Translations under genes and position numbers: made by a program
Notes under the pieces: model-generated
What the model was told of the DNA's origin: nothing
Database searches by the model: none
What the model saw: the letters and a program-made list of their open reading frames with translations, nothing else
NCBI RefSeq assembly: GCF_027319265.1
Contig: NZ_DAHVNP010000028.1
Coordinates: 1-64,000 of the forward strand
DNA length: 64,000 nucleotides
Source: Ferrimicrobium sp.
GTDB lineage: Bacteria; Actinomycetota; Acidimicrobiia; Acidimicrobiales; Acidimicrobiaceae
Reading direction: 5' to 3'
Part shown: one piece after another, positions 52,206-60,936 of the stretch
Layout: each line of letters opens with the position of its first letter
How positions within the stretch are numbered: position 1 is the first letter of the stretch

Positions 52206-52981
52206 CCGACCTCGAGCAGCGTATCGATGACCTCCAGTTGGCACCCATGGTGGCCTTTACCGGTGCTGGTCTTTCGACCGCTGCTGGTATCCCCGATTAT
52301 CGTGGGCCAAACGGCGTCTGGACCAAAGATCCTTCTGCAGCAAAGCTGTCGCGCGTGAGCCAGTATCGCAGCGATCCCGAACTGAGACGACGTCTGTGGA
52401 GGGATCGCCTCACCAACCCGCTCTACGGCGCCCAACCAACGCCGGGACACCAACTTCTTGGAGCACTCGCCAACAGCGGTACGCTCACCGGTGTGATCAC
52501 CCAAAACGTCGATGGCCTCCATCGACTGGTCACCGGCCACAGCTACCCGCTGGTCGAACTACATGGATGCATCCGCGAGACTCGCTGTCTCTGCTGTGGA
52601 GATATCCAACCGATGGACCAAGCGCTTGCTCGCGTAGCCAACGGCGATAGCGATCCAACCTGCCTCCGCTGTCACGATGCCAATCGCAGCGGTGGCTTGC
52701 TCACCTCCAACACCGTAACCTTCGGTGAACCAGTCCCACCTACCAGGCTAGAGACGGCCCAAGAGCTCATCAACAACGCCCAGGTCCTCCTCGTGCTCGG
52801 TAGCACCCTCTCCGTCAACCCGGCAGCCCGTCTCGTCGCGTTTGCGCTTGAGCGAGAACGACATGTAGTTGTGGTAAACCAGGGCCCCACTCGGTATGAC
52901 AACCGAGGAGTCATCAAGATTCATGCAGATTGCCAGGAGTTTCTCCGAGTTCTCGCTACCAAAATACACCATGCCGCCTGA
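52202..52981 (+). CDS. NAD-dependent protein deacetylase, sirtuin family (CobB-like)
   Basis: Sir2 motifs are complete: GAGLSTAAGIPDYRG (about 20-34), QNVDGLH (about 101-107), ELHG with the catalytic His, zinc Cys pairs CLCC and CLRC (about 129 and 157), and VTFGEPVP, GSTLSVNP and HADCQEF blocks toward the C-terminus. It deacylates lysines using NAD+. It shares a four-base overlap with the F420-type gene. Bacterial sirtuins often deacetylate acyl-CoA ligases, and one such ligase gene lies 20 kb away, but a link is speculative. Confidence 0.92.
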   Translation: MTDLEQRIDDLQLAPMVAFTGAGLSTAAGIPDYRGPNGVWTKDPSAAKLSRVSQYRSDPELRRRLWRDRLTNPLYGAQPTPGHQLLGALANSGTLTGVITQNVDGLHRLVTGHSYPLVELHGCIRETRCLCCGDIQPMDQALARVANGDSDPTCLRCHDANRSGGLLTSNTVTFGEPVPPTRLETAQELINNAQVLLVLGSTLSVNPAARLVAFALERERHVVVVNQGPTRYDNRGVIKIHADCQEFLRVLATKIHHAA

Positions 52982-53021
52982 TGGAGTTCCGATCCATCAT
53001 TCCCCAAGAAGCGCTGCTCGC

Positions 53022-53157
53022 GTTACCAGGGAACTCACAACAACGCGGCATAGGTTGGAGAGTACCAACAACCCCATCCCAAACCCCCAGACACCAATGA
53101 GACCTGCAAAGGTCTCATTGGTGTTTTGGGCCAAGCAAGCGCTGAGGGGCCAGTTCG
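53022..53157. repeat. Direct repeat, copy 1
   Basis: From GTTACCAGGGAACTCACAAC onward this copy matches copy 2 (53264) nearly base for base for about 135 bases. It includes a GTTGG...CCAAC mini-stem and the large hairpin. The copies begin 242 bases apart. Copy 1 differs by a small change before the hairpin (CCCCCAGACACC against CCCCCAAAACACC) and near its end. Confidence 0.9.
53091..53124. terminator. Hairpin in repeat copy 1
   Basis: ACACCAATGAGACC (53091-53104) pairs perfectly with GGTCTCATTGGTGT (53111-53124) around TGCAAA, followed by TTTG. This is a strong terminator-like stem downstream of the sirtuin gene. Confidence 0.75.
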
Positions 53158-53263
53158 GTCGCGTGTCTCCAAATGGCTCAGAGTGCTAGGGATACTCGAC
53201 TAGAGCCTTGCTTGATGGTTTGCAGGCGCAATTGGCCTCAATCTCCCAGCAATCCATAGCATT

Positions 53264-53401
53264 GTTACCAGGGAACTCACAACAACGCGGCATAGGTTGG
53301 AGAGTACCAACAACCCCATCCCAAACCCCCAAAACACCAATGAGACCTGCAAAGGTCTCATTGGTGTTTTGGGCGAAGCAAGCGTTGCGGGGAAGGCTGT
53401 C
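53264..53401. repeat. Direct repeat, copy 2
   Basis: The second copy of the unit at 53022. Its right part overlaps the 3' end of the methyltransferase gene (stop at 53358-53360). The intervening 106 bases between copies are unrelated. Confidence 0.9.
53328..53373. terminator. 20-bp hairpin in repeat copy 2
   Basis: CCCAAAACACCAATGAGACC (53328-53347) is perfectly complementary to 53354-53373 around TGCAAA. It would act on both strands. The methyltransferase TGA lies inside its right arm, so for that gene the hairpin begins within the coding end. Confidence 0.75.
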
Positions 53402-54956
53402 CAAGCCTGGGGAGCCACCAGGCGAGTAGCTGGGACCAGAGTGCATCGTCAATCTGGTATGCATCGCGAATCGCCCGAAGGTAAGGATCCAGGTTGCCAG
53501 GCACCCACGGTGGCCAAAAACGCGCTGCTTGATCCCAGGCAACCCTCGTTATCGGCAACGGAACCTCTCCGAGATCTCGCGCCGAAAACTTCAATGCCTT
53601 CGGGCTTAAGGCCGTTCCTGCACAACGATGTTCCAGGAAGCCAGCTGCCGCTGGCGAACCGAGCGCAGCTGCCAATAGCGACAATCCAACCCCTCGTTCA
53701 TCCTTGGCAAAAAGAGAGATCACCGGAGTGAGCGGCAAGGTGGTGCCGTCCCTATCGACCCAGGGTGCTACCACTCGCTTCTGCGGTGCTATCACCAGCT
53801 TTGGCGCCAACAGCCCACGAAGGGATTTTTTCATGGTGCTCATCGCTTGCTCACTTAACGCCGGGTAGAGAAAACGATGTCCTCCGATACGGACGCTGCG
53901 ATGACCCCATTGCGGCTCACTCCAACCGAGATGCCCGACGGTGAGCACGCGATGGAGCCGCTGACCATCAGCCGGTTGTCGTGCACTTGCCTCGTGTTCA
54001 TCGATCTCTGGGGTGCCTTCGCCTACCTTGGCAGCTACCTGATAAAACTCATCGCGAAAACCAGCGGTTACTCTCGCCACATCCTTCACGCGCCATCGCG
54101 CCGAGAGCCCGAGTGCGGGAGACTCAGCCACCCACGAGCCCCAACTGGTGCTACCCTCTCGGATTCCACCCGTCTCATCCCATACCGACTCCTTGCCCAA
54201 CCTTCGCACCCAAAGACAGACCGTGATCACCGAGGCATCGAAGGTTTCCTCAGGCAACCGATCGACCCGTAGCAGCTCTCCTTGGGAATCGATCCATCGA
54301 CGGACCTCGGATGACCCTTCAGCGGACAGACAGGAGAGTGGCAGAATCATACCGCAGACTCCCCCCACCCGTAGATGATCAAAGGCACGAGCCAGAAAGT
54401 AGGTCGAAAGATCGGTGGTTGCCCTCGAGATCCCGCGGTAGGTTTGACGCAGTGTCGCCCAATCAACGCTATTAATGCCCTCGTACCTGCGCGAGCGCAG
54501 CCGAGGGCTCAAAAATGGAGGATTTCCGATCACCAGATCAAAGTCACCATACTTGCGCGAGAGCTCAGTGTTCAGCGCAGGGTCGAGACCGTCCCCATGA
54601 ATGATTCGGAGAGTGTTTCCGTTCCGCAAGCTAGCGGACATCTCACGATCGCACCGTTGCGCGACCTCGGCATCTACCTCGACGCCTATCAAACGCATCG
54701 GGCTCGGCAGTGTTCGATCGGCTGCAACGAGAAAGGACCCAGCACCAGAGGAGAGGTCAAGTACCCGTCGCACCTCAAGATCATACCCTTGAAAGAAGGA
54801 CGTCAACAGCTGGGTCGCAACCTCCACCGGTGTGAAATACATGCCATGGGCCCGTTCATCAAGGCTTTTCTCGCCGCTCATGACCATCCGTGCGATCGAT
54901 CGGTCACACGCTGGTGATTCACCCAATCGAGGTCCACCCAAACCCACCTCGTACAC
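53358..54956 (-). CDS. N6-adenine DNA methyltransferase (class I SAM fold), orphan
   Basis: The 532-residue protein has the MGMYFTPVEVATQLL-like entry (here HGMYFTPVEVATQLL, about 37), a SAM-binding VLDLSSGAGSFLVAA motif (about 65-79), and catalytic NPPF in DLVIGNPPFLSPR (about 144). The target-recognition C-terminus (about 300-500) is typical of M.TaqI-like or type IIG enzymes. No nuclease gene or domain is next to it. The last residues (about LGQPSPQRLLRPKHQ) are translated from the direct repeat, so the natural C-terminus has probably been replaced. The start at GTG/ATG 54956 is uncertain; a later Met (MVMSGEK) is possible. Confidence 0.8.
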   Translation of the reverse strand: MYEVGLGGPRLGESPACDRSIARMVMSGEKSLDERAHGMYFTPVEVATQLLTSFFQGYDLEVRRVLDLSSGAGSFLVAADRTLPSPMRLIGVEVDAEVAQRCDREMSASLRNGNTLRIIHGDGLDPALNTELSRKYGDFDLVIGNPPFLSPRLRSRRYEGINSVDWATLRQTYRGISRATTDLSTYFLARAFDHLRVGGVCGMILPLSCLSAEGSSEVRRWIDSQGELLRVDRLPEETFDASVITVCLWVRRLGKESVWDETGGIREGSTSWGSWVAESPALGLSARWRVKDVARVTAGFRDEFYQVAAKVGEGTPEIDEHEASARQPADGQRLHRVLTVGHLGWSEPQWGHRSVRIGGHRFLYPALSEQAMSTMKKSLRGLLAPKLVIAPQKRVVAPWVDRDGTTLPLTPVISLFAKDERGVGLSLLAAALGSPAAAGFLEHRCAGTALSPKALKFSARDLGEVPLPITRVAWDQAARFWPPWVPGNLDPYLRAIRDAYQIDDALWSQLLAWWLPRLGQPSPQRLLRPKHQ

Positions 54957-55046
54957 CCTGGGGCGATCGGTTCCGTCACCAAGACCTCACCTGCAACGCC
55001 CCATAGGCGAACTGCCCGACCTTGGTCGGTCATCACGGCATCACCG

Positions 55047-56177
55047 CTATGGTGCCGGGGTCTCTGAGGCCTGGACCCAATTGGGAACCACCTCTACCCA
55101 GGTTTGCCCTGGCGCTAATGTGATCTGCTCACCATTGGAAAGGTAATAGGAGGTCGGTTGCTCCAACGTGCGTCGTTCCCAATGTCCTTTGAAGATCTCA
55201 CCATTGCGCAAAATCCAAACAGAGCCTTCGCCAACCGTCTGCGAGTGCACGCCCAGGCTGTCGGGGCCGCTCTCGTTGTATTTACCAGGAGGAGCATTGA
55301 CAAACTGCACCACAACATTGGTCGCACTCAACTGCTCGCCTCCGTTGCCGTAGGCAGGTTGTCCTGAATAGAAACGCAGGAAGCGACCAGCACTTGCGCT
55401 CCACTCCCAACTGACGTCTTCAGCCGCCGAAAATGGGAGAACCACCGTATCGACGCCGTTGCCACCTGCGGGGACTTGGGTCGAGAAGTCGAAGAGGCGC
55501 GGAGGCGGCGTCTTCGACCCTACCAGCTTCCAAATCTCAGCGGTTGATCCATAGAGATTCTCCGGCGGAACGCGCGAAGTAATTCTCACAAATGGTGCTC
55601 CCACATAGGAAAGCGCATCGATATAGTGCAACCACCCTTGGGCTTTGACCCCTTGGATATCGGGAATGATGCCACCAGCAGAGACCAATATCGGATGCCC
55701 TAGCTGGTGCACCACATGCCAGTCGACCCAACGAAGTGAACGGATCGGTCCCACCATCGGTGGCGACTGACACTGGAAGACTGCAATAAAACGAGTGATG
55801 CCTCCCTCTGCTTGGACCTCATACACCACATCAGCCCCACTCAGCCCACTCTGCGGTCGTGCACCAGGATCATTACCAACTTTGATAGCAAGAGCCGGGC
55901 GCTGGGGAACTTGCCCATTGGGCGCTGGGAGATCTGTCAGCGGACATCGCGCGCTGGTGGAGGTCGCCGTCGCAGGCGGTGTTGATTGCACGGTCTTCGA
56001 TGTCCCGACCGACCTATCCTTTACAGGGATCCTTGCGTTTGGGCTAGTCCGCAACGAGTCAAGGGTTATGGCACCAATCACGATGACAGCGATGGCAAGA
56101 ACACCAAGAACCTTGATAAGTCTGACTCGCCTCTGCTGTCGCCCTCTTCGCTTTTTGGCACGCGAATGCTGCGCCAT
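55047..56177 (-). CDS. DUF3048 domain secreted/membrane-anchored protein
   Basis: A basic N-terminus (residues 1-22) precedes one hydrophobic helix (about 23-42), so the protein is exported or anchored with its body outside. A Thr/Ser-rich linker follows. The DUF3048 domain begins at RPALAIKVGNDPGARPQSGL (in parts) and contains ITRFIAVFQC and VGPIRSLRWVD (about 125-150). The C-terminal domain includes QTVGEGSVWILRNGEIFKGHW and LAPGQTWVEVVP. DUF3048 (YerB-type) proteins are envelope lipoproteins of unknown function. No lipobox Cys is visible here. Confidence 0.85.
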   Translation of the reverse strand: MAQHSRAKKRRGRQQRRVRLIKVLGVLAIAVIVIGAITLDSLRTSPNARIPVKDRSVGTSKTVQSTPPATATSTSARCPLTDLPAPNGQVPQRPALAIKVGNDPGARPQSGLSGADVVYEVQAEGGITRFIAVFQCQSPPMVGPIRSLRWVDWHVVHQLGHPILVSAGGIIPDIQGVKAQGWLHYIDALSYVGAPFVRITSRVPPENLYGSTAEIWKLVGSKTPPPRLFDFSTQVPAGGNGVDTVVLPFSAAEDVSWEWSASAGRFLRFYSGQPAYGNGGEQLSATNVVVQFVNAPPGKYNESGPDSLGVHSQTVGEGSVWILRNGEIFKGHWERRTLEQPTSYYLSNGEQITLAPGQTWVEVVPNWVQASETPAP

Positions 56178-56215
56178 CCCACCTCCCCTAGTGGCACTCC
56201 TCGTCGATGCCCGGC

Positions 56216-57157
56216 CTAACCACTCCGAGCAATGCCGACCAGGTCACCGAATTTTACCCAGCCTAGCTCGTAGCAACCATCGCTCACCCTCGCAACGGCA
56301 TCGAGGGATGCTACCCCGTGTCGTAGCCACTGACTCAATCCATAGGAAGCTGAATCCCCTACATGAAGGACGAATGCCCCGCTGATCGGGATTGGCCGGT
56401 CCCGCAAGACTGCTCCGATCGAGCGGCGTGAGCGCTCTACGAGCATAGGTTGCTCAAGATACCCCTGCCAACCATCAACATCCTCTTCCATCAAATGTGC
56501 GAGCTGCACCTCTTGTTCGACACCAACACCGATCACCCTCGCACCAATCCGGTGAGCCATTGTTGTCAAGTTTCTGACGATTGCGCGACCTGCACTCGAG
56601 GTCACCATCCCACCAACCAAGCGGCGATCCAGCTTGACCCACTCGGGCTCGAGCGCTACGAGAAGCGAGAGTCCACCGTAACCAACGCCTGCATTGTCGA
56701 GCGCAATTTCGGCACCAAGCTGTCGAAGCGGGCGAAGAGAATCAGCCAGTCCCTCTGGATCCCGGATAATACTCTCTTCAGAAATCTCGATGATCAGTCG
56801 GTCACTCCAAGGTGCCATGAGATCCTGCACCGCCGCAGTACCAACGATCGACGGAGATATGTTGACACTCAATCTCGCCTCTGTCTCTTCGGCACCAAAC
56901 CGCTGAAGAAGCCGGCTAAGCGTGCAGAGCTCCAAGGTGACATCCAGCCCAAGGGCACCAGCACGGGCAAAAAGCTCCTTCGAGCCGACCCGCGGACTAC
57001 GGGTCAGCCCCTCAATGGCCAGCAGGTGCGCCGAGTGACAGGAGTTCACTGGCTCAAGAACGGTCGTCAGCTCCTCAGGTGCTGCCAACGTTCGACGAAC
57101 CTCGGCCTCCCAGTCCCACTCACCAGTGCGGGCAATAGCTATCTGCTTGACCATCAC
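56216..57157 (-). CDS. Degenerate EAL-domain protein, likely c-di-GMP binding or regulatory
   Basis: The EAL-fold is clear (SVNISPSIVG, LIIEISEESI, IALDNAGVGYGGLSLL, WVKLDRRLV) but catalytic residues have changed: the EAL triad reads EGL in LLAIEGLTR, the metal DD is DN (LDNAG), and the downstream Glu block reads VGVEQEVQ instead of AEGVE. It therefore probably does not hydrolyse c-di-GMP and may sense it or modulate a partner. Its ATG overlaps the end of the intact EAL gene by four bases, so the two proteins are made together, perhaps as a dimer. A C-terminal domain of about 70 residues resembles that of the partner. Confidence 0.85.
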   Translation of the reverse strand: MMVKQIAIARTGEWDWEAEVRRTLAAPEELTTVLEPVNSCHSAHLLAIEGLTRSPRVGSKELFARAGALGLDVTLELCTLSRLLQRFGAEETEARLSVNISPSIVGTAAVQDLMAPWSDRLIIEISEESIIRDPEGLADSLRPLRQLGAEIALDNAGVGYGGLSLLVALEPEWVKLDRRLVGGMVTSSAGRAIVRNLTTMAHRIGARVIGVGVEQEVQLAHLMEEDVDGWQGYLEQPMLVERSRRSIGAVLRDRPIPISGAFVLHVGDSASYGLSQWLRHGVASLDAVARVSDGCYELGWVKFGDLVGIARSG

Positions 57158-58293
57158 GACGCCTCCACACCCTGTCGCTGCTGATCGCCGCTAAGCAGGC
57201 GTTCAAGCCGCACAACACCGAGGACACGCCTTGTATGGTCGGTCACCACAAGGGGATCAAAGCGTGTCTCCACGCCCCTCGCCAAACCCCTTCGCAGACA
57301 CTCCCGCAGGGATGAGCCGCAAGCAACCTCCGTTACATTTCGAACGTGCTCGACTCCATCTGTTCCTCTCGACCAGAGGAACAGCGGGCGACCATAGTGA
57401 TCGACACCGATACCAAACGGCTGATCAGGAAAACTCGTACTGCCGAGCGCAGTCGCAACTGATTCAGTGACCTCGGCGAGTTCTCGTCCGAGGGTGACGT
57501 TGCGCTCCTTGCGGCTCGAGTGCGACAGCTTCGCTGTGTTCACCCTTGGGAGTCCTGACCCTGGTCGAGCAATCCAGTAACCCTGGCCAAGATCGATCCC
57601 CAGTCGGGAGGTTTCGTCGAACTCAGCCCGAGTTTCGATCCCCTCAGCGACAACCTTAATGCCCCTTGATCGTGCCGCAGCGACAAGAGTCGAGACGACG
57701 GCGGCCTTGGTTTCGGAGTGGTCGATATCCTCAATCAAGAATCGATCGATTTTGATCATGTCGGGCTCAAGCTCATACATCAGCTCAAGACCTCCATACC
57801 CCGCACCCGCATCGTCAAGAGCGATGCGAGCTCCGAGCGAACGATAGATCGCCAATTGTCGGCGGAGTTGCTTGGTCTCTGAGACTGGAACATGTTCGGT
57901 AAGTTCGATAACGACTCGATGCAACGGGGCGCTGATGAGCGTGCGATGAATCTCCTGCATACCTAGATAGATGGGCGAGACATTGACGTGGAGCACAAAT
58001 CCACGGGGCAAGAAACGCAATACCGCTAGCCCACGCTCGAGCGCAATGGCCTCTAATTCAGCGCCAAGGCCAAGCTCTGACGCCTCAATGAATAACCGTT
58101 CGGTAGAGATCTCTCCAGCAAAACGGGCAAGCGCCTCATAGCCAACGACACCACCATCGTCGAGAGAGACGATCGGTTGGGTGACAATCGCTAGCGTTGT
58201 CGGATCAGCAAGCGTTGACGTAATCACCTGGGCGGAGGGTATTTCAGCGAGATCGCTGACATCGTTGCCTTGCCCCTCTAGCTCCTTCTCCAT
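57154..58293 (-). CDS. EAL-domain cyclic-di-GMP phosphodiesterase
   Basis: All catalytic EAL signatures are present: YEALARF, HVNVSP, VIELTEH, the double Asp in LDDAGAGYGG, MIKIDRF and VVAEGIE. It should hydrolyse c-di-GMP to pGpG. The C-terminal 130 residues resemble a CBS or GGDEF-remnant sensor (PFGIGVDHYGRPLFLW, then FDPLVVTDHTRRVLGVV). I start at ATG 58293 (MEKELEG) because GATGAGGTGTGGG precedes it; Met at 58341 or the frame limit 58407 are alternatives. It is directly upstream of, and overlaps, the degenerate EAL gene. Confidence 0.88.
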   Translation of the reverse strand: MEKELEGQGNDVSDLAEIPSAQVITSTLADPTTLAIVTQPIVSLDDGGVVGYEALARFAGEISTERLFIEASELGLGAELEAIALERGLAVLRFLPRGFVLHVNVSPIYLGMQEIHRTLISAPLHRVVIELTEHVPVSETKQLRRQLAIYRSLGARIALDDAGAGYGGLELMYELEPDMIKIDRFLIEDIDHSETKAAVVSTLVAAARSRGIKVVAEGIETRAEFDETSRLGIDLGQGYWIARPGSGLPRVNTAKLSHSSRKERNVTLGRELAEVTESVATALGSTSFPDQPFGIGVDHYGRPLFLWSRGTDGVEHVRNVTEVACGSSLRECLRRGLARGVETRFDPLVVTDHTRRVLGVVRLERLLSGDQQRQGVEAS

Positions 58294-58479
58294 AACCCAC
58301 ACCTCATCCCATCCGTCATGCTGACCGCTTTTAGCCATTTCGGCAGAAAACACAGGGCCTTTAACAATCGACAAGGCCGCCCAATGGTGCTGCGGACCAA
58401 CTCCCACGCCGGGCTACCTAGAAACGGGAGACCCCACGGGCCGTATCGACCATTGCGGTCACTAGGATCTAGCTATCGC

Positions 58480-58556
58480 GGGCGCTTAGCTCAGTTGGTT
58501 AGAGCGCAGCCTTCACACGGCTGAGGTCGGAGGTTCGAGTCCTCTAGCGCCCACCA
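58480..58556 (+). tRNA. tRNA-Val (anticodon CAC)
   Basis: GGGCGCT at the 5' end pairs with AGCGCCC. The D-arm GCTC...GAGC, the anticodon arm CAGCC-TTCACAC-GGCTG (anticodon CAC) and the T-arm GGAGG-TTCGAGT-CCTCT are intact, and CCA is encoded at 58554-58556. Confidence 0.96.
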
Positions 58557-59070
58557 AAATTCCCTTACGGCGACGAATAACTGGTCCTCGTCTGCCAATC
58601 CCTACCGACACCAAAGCAGATAGGCATGTTCGGAGACCTCTAGCGCCATGACAGTGGGCCTCAAGGCCGTGACTGTGCGACCGAAACCGTTATAGAGGTA
58701 GCGAGCCATCATCGCACGATCCCGAACAGGACAAAGGGGCGATCCAACACTCCTCGCGTCTGTCGCCAGACGTCTCGGCACCTGGCGGCGTTCGGCGGTG
58801 GCCCTAGCCATCAGAGCCCTCGAAGGGAGATCCACTGCCATGGAACTACTGGTGCACATCCGTCTGGCCATGGATACTTGATAACGACAAACTCTGGCCA
58901 GGCCACAGAACTGTAACCTCGCCTGGACAACAATCGTATCGGCTCACATGGTGCGTCAGGTCACTCGATCCAACACTCCAGCGACGTTCTGGACAGAGAT
59001 GCCGATGCCGCCAGCGATAGTGGATACCAGGTCCATGACACTGACGGCAGACGGCAAAACCGTTGGTCTC
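58557..59070. other. Intergenic stretch, no gene seen
   Basis: About 514 bases after tRNA-Val. Open frames on both strands (an 89-codon minus frame at 58602-58871 and an 87-codon plus frame at 58948) lack motifs, balanced composition and ribosome sites. No attachment-site duplicate of the tRNA 3' end was seen by eye. Confidence 0.35.
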
Positions 59071-60642
59071 TCAGTCGCTGATCATCTCAGACTCTTGATC
59101 CTCAGATGGACGCTTGTTACCGATCGCAAACCCCGTCGCTGCCCCAAGAAGACTGACGGCGATGGCTACCACCATGGCGACATGAAGCCCCGACAGAAAC
59201 GCAGCGTGTGATCCGTTGGTAATCGCCAGTTGCAAGCTAGACGGAATGTGGGCGATACGAGGCACCGCACCTTCGGCGACGAGCGGCTTGGCAGCCAGCA
59301 ACTTCGGCGCCAGCGCACCCGGGACACCTGCGTGGGTCAACTTTCCAACCAGTGTCGAGCCAACCCGATCAAGCAGGACCGAACCAAGGACGGAGGTCCC
59401 AATCACCCCACCAATCTGGAGCGCCGTTGACTGGACCCCACCGGCGACACCTGCATCCTGCGATGGGGCGTTGCCAACGATCGCGTCAGAGGTCGCCGTC
59501 AATACAAACCCGACACCGAGACCGAGGATAACGAACGGGATCGCCAACAGAAGATAGCTCGACGAGACCTCAAGACTCGTTAACACCCAGAGCCCACCTG
59601 CCGACAGCAACATGCCAATCGTGACCGGGAATCTTGGACCAAAATGATGGTTAAGCACCGCCCCAAGAGGCGCTGAGATAACGAACATCGCGGTAAGCGG
59701 TAGCAACCGTACTCCTGCCTCGATTGGCGTGTAGCCATGAACCTCTTGCAGATACAACGAGACGAAGAAGATGACACCATAAAAGGCGAAGAAGTTCAAG
59801 ATGACGCTGATGGTCGACATCGAGAGCGCACGGCTCGCAAAGATCCGAAGTGGAACCAATGGGTTGGTAACTTTACCCTCCGCGAAGGTAAAGAGCCCGG
59901 CGGCGACGATGGCCCCGCCAAAGCAGGCAAGCGTCTTTGGATCAGCCCATCCCCAAGTCTGGGTCTTGATGAGCCCAAAAACCAGCAGGAACAACGAGGC
60001 GGCCAAGGTGACGATGCCCGGATAGTCCGGGGACTCGACGTCGGTCTCTCTGCTTTCATGCAGTACGAGGACGCTAATAATGATGCCAATGATCGCGACC
60101 GGGACATTCAAATAGAAGACAGATTGCCACGAGACATCCTGCACGAGCAGGCCACCGACGATTGGACCTCCTGCAATGGCGATAGCCGAGGTGGCACCCC
60201 ACACCCCAATCGCTGTATTCAACTTCTCCAGTGGAAAAGTCTTGCGCAGGATTGCCAAGGTATTTGGCATGATCAACGCACCGAAGGCACCCTGGAAGGC
60301 GCGGAACGTAATCACCAGACCGATCGAACCCGAAAGGCCAACACCGGCGCTGGCGAAAGCAAACCCCGCCATGCCGATCAGATAAATTCTCCGACGACCG
60401 AGGCGGTCGCCGAGCTTCCCAGCAGGAATAAGCAAGACAGCGGTGACGAGTAGGTAACCATTGGTCACCCACTGCAGATCCGCTAAGTTCGCGTGCAGAC
60501 CACGCGCGATGAATGGGTTTGCGATCGAGACGACCGTGGCATCGAGACCGACCATGATAACGCCAAAGGCGACCGCCACCAACGAAAACCACGGATTACC
60601 TCGCAGTCGCCGCTTCTCAGGACCCTTTTGTACTGCTTCCAT
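59071..60642 (-). CDS. DHA2-family drug:proton antiporter (EmrB/QacA type)
   Basis: The 523-residue protein has about 14 hydrophobic helices, the number of the DHA2 family. Motifs match: GLDATVVSIANPFI in helix 1 (motif D1), GDRLGRRRIYLIG (motif A, about 82-94) and GVWGATSAIAIAGGPIVGGLLV (motif C, in parts, about 147-165). It likely exports hydrophobic drugs or metabolites using the proton gradient. An AGGAAAGAAGAG site precedes ATG 60642. No regulator adjoins it; the TetR gene at 63028 is 2.4 kb away beyond other genes. Confidence 0.92.
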   Translation of the reverse strand: MEAVQKGPEKRRLRGNPWFSLVAVAFGVIMVGLDATVVSIANPFIARGLHANLADLQWVTNGYLLVTAVLLIPAGKLGDRLGRRRIYLIGMAGFAFASAGVGLSGSIGLVITFRAFQGAFGALIMPNTLAILRKTFPLEKLNTAIGVWGATSAIAIAGGPIVGGLLVQDVSWQSVFYLNVPVAIIGIIISVLVLHESRETDVESPDYPGIVTLAASLFLLVFGLIKTQTWGWADPKTLACFGGAIVAAGLFTFAEGKVTNPLVPLRIFASRALSMSTISVILNFFAFYGVIFFVSLYLQEVHGYTPIEAGVRLLPLTAMFVISAPLGAVLNHHFGPRFPVTIGMLLSAGGLWVLTSLEVSSSYLLLAIPFVILGLGVGFVLTATSDAIVGNAPSQDAGVAGGVQSTALQIGGVIGTSVLGSVLLDRVGSTLVGKLTHAGVPGALAPKLLAAKPLVAEGAVPRIAHIPSSLQLAITNGSHAAFLSGLHVAMVVAIAVSLLGAATGFAIGNKRPSEDQESEMISD

Positions 60643-60936
60643 TACAACTCTTCTTTCCTACTCACTGTTCGCACGTATGGAACATCGTTTTGCTAACACT
60701 GCCACCGCGGAAGTACGCCAACCATCCTTGACTAGATCCGCACTTTTGTCAGTCACTGCCATTTCTAACCACTACCCTACCCGATTTGTTCCCAAAGGTC
60801 GCCCTGTTTCAGTCCTACTGACGAGATACGGGCAGCACGATGCTGAATAACCGTCGCAAGCTGGCCAAACGCTGTCATCCATTCGGTTGACAGACTCGCT
60901 ACCAGGCAAACAATCAAGGCAATACACTGACGTATC

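Noticed and set aside
53022-53401. CRISPR array or integron attC sites
   Set aside because: Only two copies, about 135 bases long and 242 bases apart, with terminator-like hairpins. There are no short regular spacers, cas genes or integrase.
53186-53542. 118-codon minus-strand frame across repeat copy 2
   Set aside because: It runs through the hairpin repeat and overlaps the methyltransferase end in another frame; its composition reflects the repeat, not a protein.
58602-58871. 89-codon minus frame after tRNA-Val
   Set aside because: Met/Arg-rich start, no motif, no ribosome site; looks like a chance frame.
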